This document shows positions 60,806 to 64,000 of a stretch of 64,000 nucleotides of DNA, piece after piece. The position numbers and the translations under genes were made by a program. Origin of the DNA: AWTP1-13 sp963814055 (GTDB lineage Bacteria > Pseudomonadota > Alphaproteobacteria > Rhizobiales > Hyphomicrobiaceae); the NCBI GenBank assembly GCA_963814055.1, contig CAWFBJ010000031.1, positions 124,001 to 188,000 of the forward strand, given 5' to 3'. The number at the start of each line of letters is the position of its first letter. Positions within the stretch are counted from its first letter, which is position 1. The notes below the pieces were generated by a model, which was not told the origin of the DNA, made no database searches, and saw only the letters and a program-made list of their open reading frames with translations.

Positions 60806-61231
60806 ATGCTTGCAAGCGAGCGCCTGATCATCGAGGCCATGTATGGGTCGTGGGCCGCGCAGGATCTTCGATCCGTTGCCGCTTGCCTGCACCGCGACGC
60901 GGCCTACACGCTTCACCTGCCTGAAGGGGCTTGGCCGATCGCCGGTGCGGTGCGCGGCAGACAGGAAATCGTAACGTCCCTCGCGGAAATTCTGCGGGAC
61001 TTCGAGGTGATCGAGTATCGGCCGCTCAAGATCGCCAAAGTCGATGGGCTGTGGACGTCGCGGGCCAAGATACATTACGGGCACAAGTCGACCGGCCTGT
61101 CGTACGAGGCCAATATCCGCAACGTCTGGCACATCGAGGGCGACAAGGTCAGGCGTTTCGAGGTATTCCATGACGCCGCGCGGCTGCGGGCCTTCTTCGA
61201 GATGGTGAGCCGGATGAGCGTCGAGGCCTGA
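60806..61231 (+). CDS. SnoaL/NTF2-like family protein
   Basis: A 141-residue cone-shaped alpha+beta protein from ATG 60806. IIEAMYGSWAAQDLRSVAAC, LHRDAAYTLHLPEGAWPIAG, VRGRQEIVTSLAEILRDFEV and IRNVWHIEGDKVRRFEVFHD are the NTF2/SnoaL pattern (ketosteroid-isomerase-like or polyketide-cyclase-like fold). Such proteins bind or isomerise hydrophobic ligands. It lies 30 bp before the epoxide-hydrolase-like gene and may be cotranscribed with it. Catalytic residues cannot be assigned. Confidence 0.82.
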   Translation: MLASERLIIEAMYGSWAAQDLRSVAACLHRDAAYTLHLPEGAWPIAGAVRGRQEIVTSLAEILRDFEVIEYRPLKIAKVDGLWTSRAKIHYGHKSTGLSYEANIRNVWHIEGDKVRRFEVFHDAARLRAFFEMVSRMSVEA

Positions 61232-61261
61232 CCGCGCGGGCCCTGAGCGCGGGAGCGTCGG

Positions 61262-62428
61262 ATGGCCAGCTCTGTTCCCCTCGAAAGCGCGGCTCTGCCT
61301 GCCGGCATCCGCACGCGCTTCGTGGACGGTATCAACGGATTGACCCTCCACGTTCTGGAGGCCGGACACGAGGGTGAGCGCAGGCCAACCGTTGTCCTGC
61401 TGCACGGCTTTCCGGAGCTGGCCTACAGTTGGCGCAAGGTGATGCTGCCATTGGCCGCCGCCGGCTTCCATGTGGTTGCTCCCGATCAGCGGGGCTACGG
61501 CCGCACCACGGGCTGGGACGGGGCCTACGACGGCGATCTCGGCTCGTTCCGCATGTTCAATCTGGTGCGCGATGTGCTGGGGCTCGTGTCCGCGCTCGGC
61601 CTGCGCTCGGTCGCGGCCGTGGTGGGGCACGACTTCGGTTCGCCCGTGGCCGCGTGGTGCGCGCTGCTGCGGCCAGACGTGTTCCGATCCGTGGTGCTCA
61701 TGAGCGCGCCGTTCGGAGGTCCGCCGCAGGTGCCGTTCGACACAGCCGGCCGGACTGCCGCTTCCCCCATATCCGGCCCCAGCATTCACGAAGCTCTGGC
61801 CGCGCTCGATCCGCCGCGCAAGCATTATCACTGGTACTACTCGACCCGCGAAGCAGACGCGGACATGCACCATAGTCGGCAGGGCATCCATGCGTTCCTG
61901 CGCGCGTACTACCACCACAAGAGCGCAGACTGGACGCGCAACAAACCGTATCCGCTGACGGCCTGGACGGCGAAGGAGCTGGCGAAGCTGCCGACCTACT
62001 ACGTGATGGAGCGCAGCAAGACCATGGCAGAAACTGTGGCATTCGAGATGCCATCGGCGGCCGAGATCGCCGCGTGTACATGGCTGACGGAGGAAGAGCT
62101 CGGCATCTACAGCGGCGAGTATGCGCGCACGGGCTTCCAGGGCGGCTTGCAGTGGTATCGCTGCCGGACGGTCGGGAAATTCGAAGCCGAGCTGGAGATT
62201 TATTCAGGTCGCACCATCGACGTGCCCTCGATGTTCGTCGCCGGCAAAAGCGATTGGGGCGTGCATCAGGCGCCCGGGGTGTTCGAGAAGATGCAGGCGA
62301 GCGTCTGCACGCACATGCGCGGCTGCCATCTGGTGGACGGCGCCGGCCATTGGGTGCAACAAGAACAGCCCGAGGCGGTGACCCGCTTGCTTCTGGATTT
62401 CTTGCAAGAGGCGAAAGCCAATTCATGA
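61262..62428 (+). CDS. epoxide-hydrolase-like alpha/beta hydrolase
   Basis: A 388-residue hydrolase. HGFPELAYSWRKVMLPLAAA is the conserved oxyanion motif (HGxP), APDQRGYGRTTGW follows, the nucleophile elbow GHDFGSPVAAWCALL has Asp (epoxide hydrolase and dehalogenase type), and the His is in VDGAGHWVQQEQPEAVTRLL. A cap domain with two Tyr-rich segments (YHWYYSTREADADMHHSRQG) lies between, as in soluble epoxide hydrolases (EC 3.3.2.10). Dehalogenation or fluoroacetate-type activity is the alternative. Its stop overlaps the cupin start (ATGA). Near the P450, so epoxide metabolism is possible. Confidence 0.9.
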   Translation: MASSVPLESAALPAGIRTRFVDGINGLTLHVLEAGHEGERRPTVVLLHGFPELAYSWRKVMLPLAAAGFHVVAPDQRGYGRTTGWDGAYDGDLGSFRMFNLVRDVLGLVSALGLRSVAAVVGHDFGSPVAAWCALLRPDVFRSVVLMSAPFGGPPQVPFDTAGRTAASPISGPSIHEALAALDPPRKHYHWYYSTREADADMHHSRQGIHAFLRAYYHHKSADWTRNKPYPLTAWTAKELAKLPTYYVMERSKTMAETVAFEMPSAAEIAACTWLTEEELGIYSGEYARTGFQGGLQWYRCRTVGKFEAELEIYSGRTIDVPSMFVAGKSDWGVHQAPGVFEKMQASVCTHMRGCHLVDGAGHWVQQEQPEAVTRLLLDFLQEAKANS

Positions 62429-62820
62429 TCATCCTCGATCCGCAACAGCACTCCCCGCCTGACGAGTGGCGCCCCGGCGTCATGACCCGCATGCGCGTGT
62501 CGGCCGTCGCCGGCAGCACGCAGCTCTGCATCTTCGAGCAGTGGTGCGATCCCGGCTGCGGCGCGCCGACTCACTTGCACGCGGTGGAGGAAGTGCTGAC
62601 GGTGCTGGAGGGCCAGGCCGAAGCCTGGCTCGGCGAGGAGCGCTCGCCTATGACCGCCGGCCAGTCGCTGATCGTTCCGGCCGGCATCAAGCACGGCTTC
62701 CGCAACACCGGCACCACCACCCTGCATGTGCAGGCCATCCTCGCCGCGCCGATATTCGAAGCCGCGTTCGACGATGCGCGCGAAACCTCGCGCCGCTGGC
62801 TGCCGCAGACAACCAAGTGA
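62425..62820 (+). CDS. cupin domain-containing protein
   Basis: A 131-residue single-domain cupin. The first motif is APTHLHAVEEVLTVLEGQAE (HxH...E) and the second GQSLIVPAGIKHGFRNTG, so all usual metal ligands (two His, Glu, third His) are present. Small cupins act as dioxygenases, isomerases or ligand sensors. The ATG overlaps the stop of the epoxide-hydrolase-like gene, so both are translated together and may serve one pathway. The rest of the operon upstream is the SnoaL-like gene. Confidence 0.87.
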   Translation: MIILDPQQHSPPDEWRPGVMTRMRVSAVAGSTQLCIFEQWCDPGCGAPTHLHAVEEVLTVLEGQAEAWLGEERSPMTAGQSLIVPAGIKHGFRNTGTTTLHVQAILAAPIFEAAFDDARETSRRWLPQTTK

Positions 62821-62831
62821 GCCCGACACGC

Positions 62832-64000
62832 ATGGCCCGAACGCGCGCCAAGAGCACGGCCAAAGCCAAGGCCACCGGCAGGTCGGCAGCTTCTGGCAAA
62901 GGCGATGCGCGCCGGAAATCCGGAAAGACCGGCAACGGTCTTTCCGCCGAAGCCAAGCTGGCGGAGTTAAGGTGGCGGCTGCTCGAGATTTCCGACCTCA
63001 GCAATGCCGGCGCGGTGCTCGGCTGGGATCAGGCGACCTACATGCCCAGAGGCGGCGCCGCCGCGCGTGCCCGCCAGGGCGCTACGCTCAGCCGGCTCGC
63101 GCACGAGAAATTCACCGATCCGGCCGTGGGCAGGCTGCTAGATGGGCTCGCCGCCGATGCAGCCCGCCAACCCTACGAGTCCGACGATGCCAGCCTCATC
63201 CGCGTCGTCCGCCGGGACTATGAGAAGGCGACCAGGGTACCCGCCGATTTCGTTTCCCGCTGGAGTGAGATGGGCTCGGCCTCCTACGACGTCTGGACGC
63301 GCGCACGGCCGGCCAACGACTTCGCGACGATGCGGCCCTACCTCGAGAAGGCGCTGGATTTCAGCCGCAGGTTCGCCGACTACCTCGGACCCTACGCGCA
63401 CATCGCCGATCCGCTGATCGACGGTCCCGACGAGGGCATGACGGTCGCCACCGTCCGCGCGCTGTTCACCGAGCTGCGTGCCGAGCTGGTGCCCATCGTG
63501 CGCGCCATCGCCGAGCAGCCGGTGGCCGACAATTCCTGTCTACGCGGCGCCTTCCCCGAGCAGAAGCAGCTCGACTTCGGCCTCACCCCCATCAAACGCT
63601 TCGGCTATGATTTCGATCGCGGGCGCCTCGACAAGACGCATCATCCCTTCTGCACCAAGTTCTCCGCCGGTGACGTCCGCATCACCACGCGCATCCGTGA
63701 GAACGAGATCGGCGAGGCGTTGTTTTCGACGCTGCATGAGGCCGGGCACGCCCTTTACGAGCAGGGCGTCGACGCCCGCTACGAGGGCACGCCGCTGAAT
63801 TCCGGCACCTCCGCTGGCGTGCACGAGAGCCAGTCGCGGTTGTGGGAGAACGTGGTCGGCCGCAGCCGTGGCTTCTGGGAGTATTTCTATCCCAGGCTAT
63901 GCGACGCGTTCCCGGATCATTTCGGACAAGTACCGCTCGAAACTTTCTATCGCGCCATCAACAAGGTCGAGCGCTCGCTCATCCGCACCGATGCCGACGA
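62832..64000 (+). CDS. metallocarboxypeptidase M32 (thermostable carboxypeptidase 1 family), 3' end outside window
   Basis: The frame is open from ATG 62832 to the window end (390 codons seen of about 500-530). The N-terminal 40 residues are an unusual Lys/Ala/Ser-rich tail. Then the M32 core: ELRWRLLEISDLSNAGAVLG, WDQATYMPRGGAAARARQGA, FGYDFDRGRLDKTHHPFCTK, VRITTRIRENEIGEALFSTL, the zinc motif HEAGHALYEQG, and GVHESQSRLWENVVGRSRGF. M32 enzymes remove C-terminal residues using a HEXXH zinc site. It starts 12 bp after the cupin stop. A later start at the beginning of the conserved core is possible. Confidence 0.93.
   Translation, partial: MARTRAKSTAKAKATGRSAASGKGDARRKSGKTGNGLSAEAKLAELRWRLLEISDLSNAGAVLGWDQATYMPRGGAAARARQGATLSRLAHEKFTDPAVGRLLDGLAADAARQPYESDDASLIRVVRRDYEKATRVPADFVSRWSEMGSASYDVWTRARPANDFATMRPYLEKALDFSRRFADYLGPYAHIADPLIDGPDEGMTVATVRALFTELRAELVPIVRAIAEQPVADNSCLRGAFPEQKQLDFGLTPIKRFGYDFDRGRLDKTHHPFCTKFSAGDVRITTRIRENEIGEALFSTLHEAGHALYEQGVDARYEGTPLNSGTSAGVHESQSRLWENVVGRSRGFWEYFYPRLCDAFPDHFGQVPLETFYRAINKVERSLIRTDAD

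Overview
The window is GC-rich alphaproteobacterial chromosome, most likely from the order Hyphomicrobiales (Xanthobacteraceae/Bradyrhizobiaceae-like). The pointers are the rsmB - heparinase II/III - purH gene order, a 1.6-kresidue NAD-dependent glutamate dehydrogenase, tripartite tricarboxylate (Bug-type) transport, CoxL-type molybdenum hydroxylases and several palindromic intergenic repeats. The assignment rests on gene content only. I saw no tRNA, rRNA, CRISPR array or complete insertion sequence.

1-12.2 kb: accessory metabolism with much damage. Intact genes are an AIM24-family protein, a haloacid-dehalogenase-type hydrolase with its FadR-type GntR regulator, a 3-methyladenine glycosylase and an EVE-domain protein. 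Six others (a KSTD-like flavoprotein, an SDR, an OpuB-like ATPase, an OpuB permease/binding-protein fusion, egtD and egtB) carry about twelve single-base frameshifts. Almost all are +1, so this is either a pseudogene patch or an uncorrected assembly stretch. Two adjacent stem-loop elements with the same bulged architecture fill the SDR/tag gap.

12.5-19.1 kb: a tight four-gene operon with two class III aminotransferases flanking HyuA/HyuB-type ATP-dependent amidohydrolase subunits. 19.1-32.6 kb: mostly conserved housekeeping genes (extensin-like protein, HtpX, RsmB, heparinase-like protein, PurH, a GNAT enzyme, NAD-GDH, an AhpD-like protein). 32.7-41.6 kb: an orphan ParA-like ATPase, a flavin reductase, a secreted FKBP, membrane proteins, a large secreted protein with 28-residue repeats and a likely C-terminal beta-barrel, a secreted protein resembling a free-standing subtilase propeptide, and a cation efflux protein.

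41.8-54.6 kb: a co-oriented 12.8-kb catabolic cluster. It runs IclR regulator, zinc alcohol dehydrogenase, molybdenum hydroxylase (FAD subunit; FeS fused to the front half of the Mo subunit; back half as a separate ORF), TctC/TctB/TctA uptake system, Gfo/Idh/MocA dehydrogenase, alpha/beta hydrolase and an IolD-like ThDP C-C hydrolase. Together these could import an organic acid, hydroxylate it, oxidise an alcohol and open a cyclic dione by C-C hydrolysis. This is the best candidate for an undescribed pathway. The Mo subunit appears to have been split by a short fold-back insertion.

54.8-64 kb: a DUF2189 membrane protein, a truncated nucleotide-sugar dehydrogenase beside a palindromic repeat, an intact SDR, an EF-hand protein with a clear terminator, a cytochrome P450 with a non-canonical I-helix, DUF427, small proteins, an epoxide-hydrolase-like enzyme overlapping a cupin gene, and an M32 carboxypeptidase cut by the window end.
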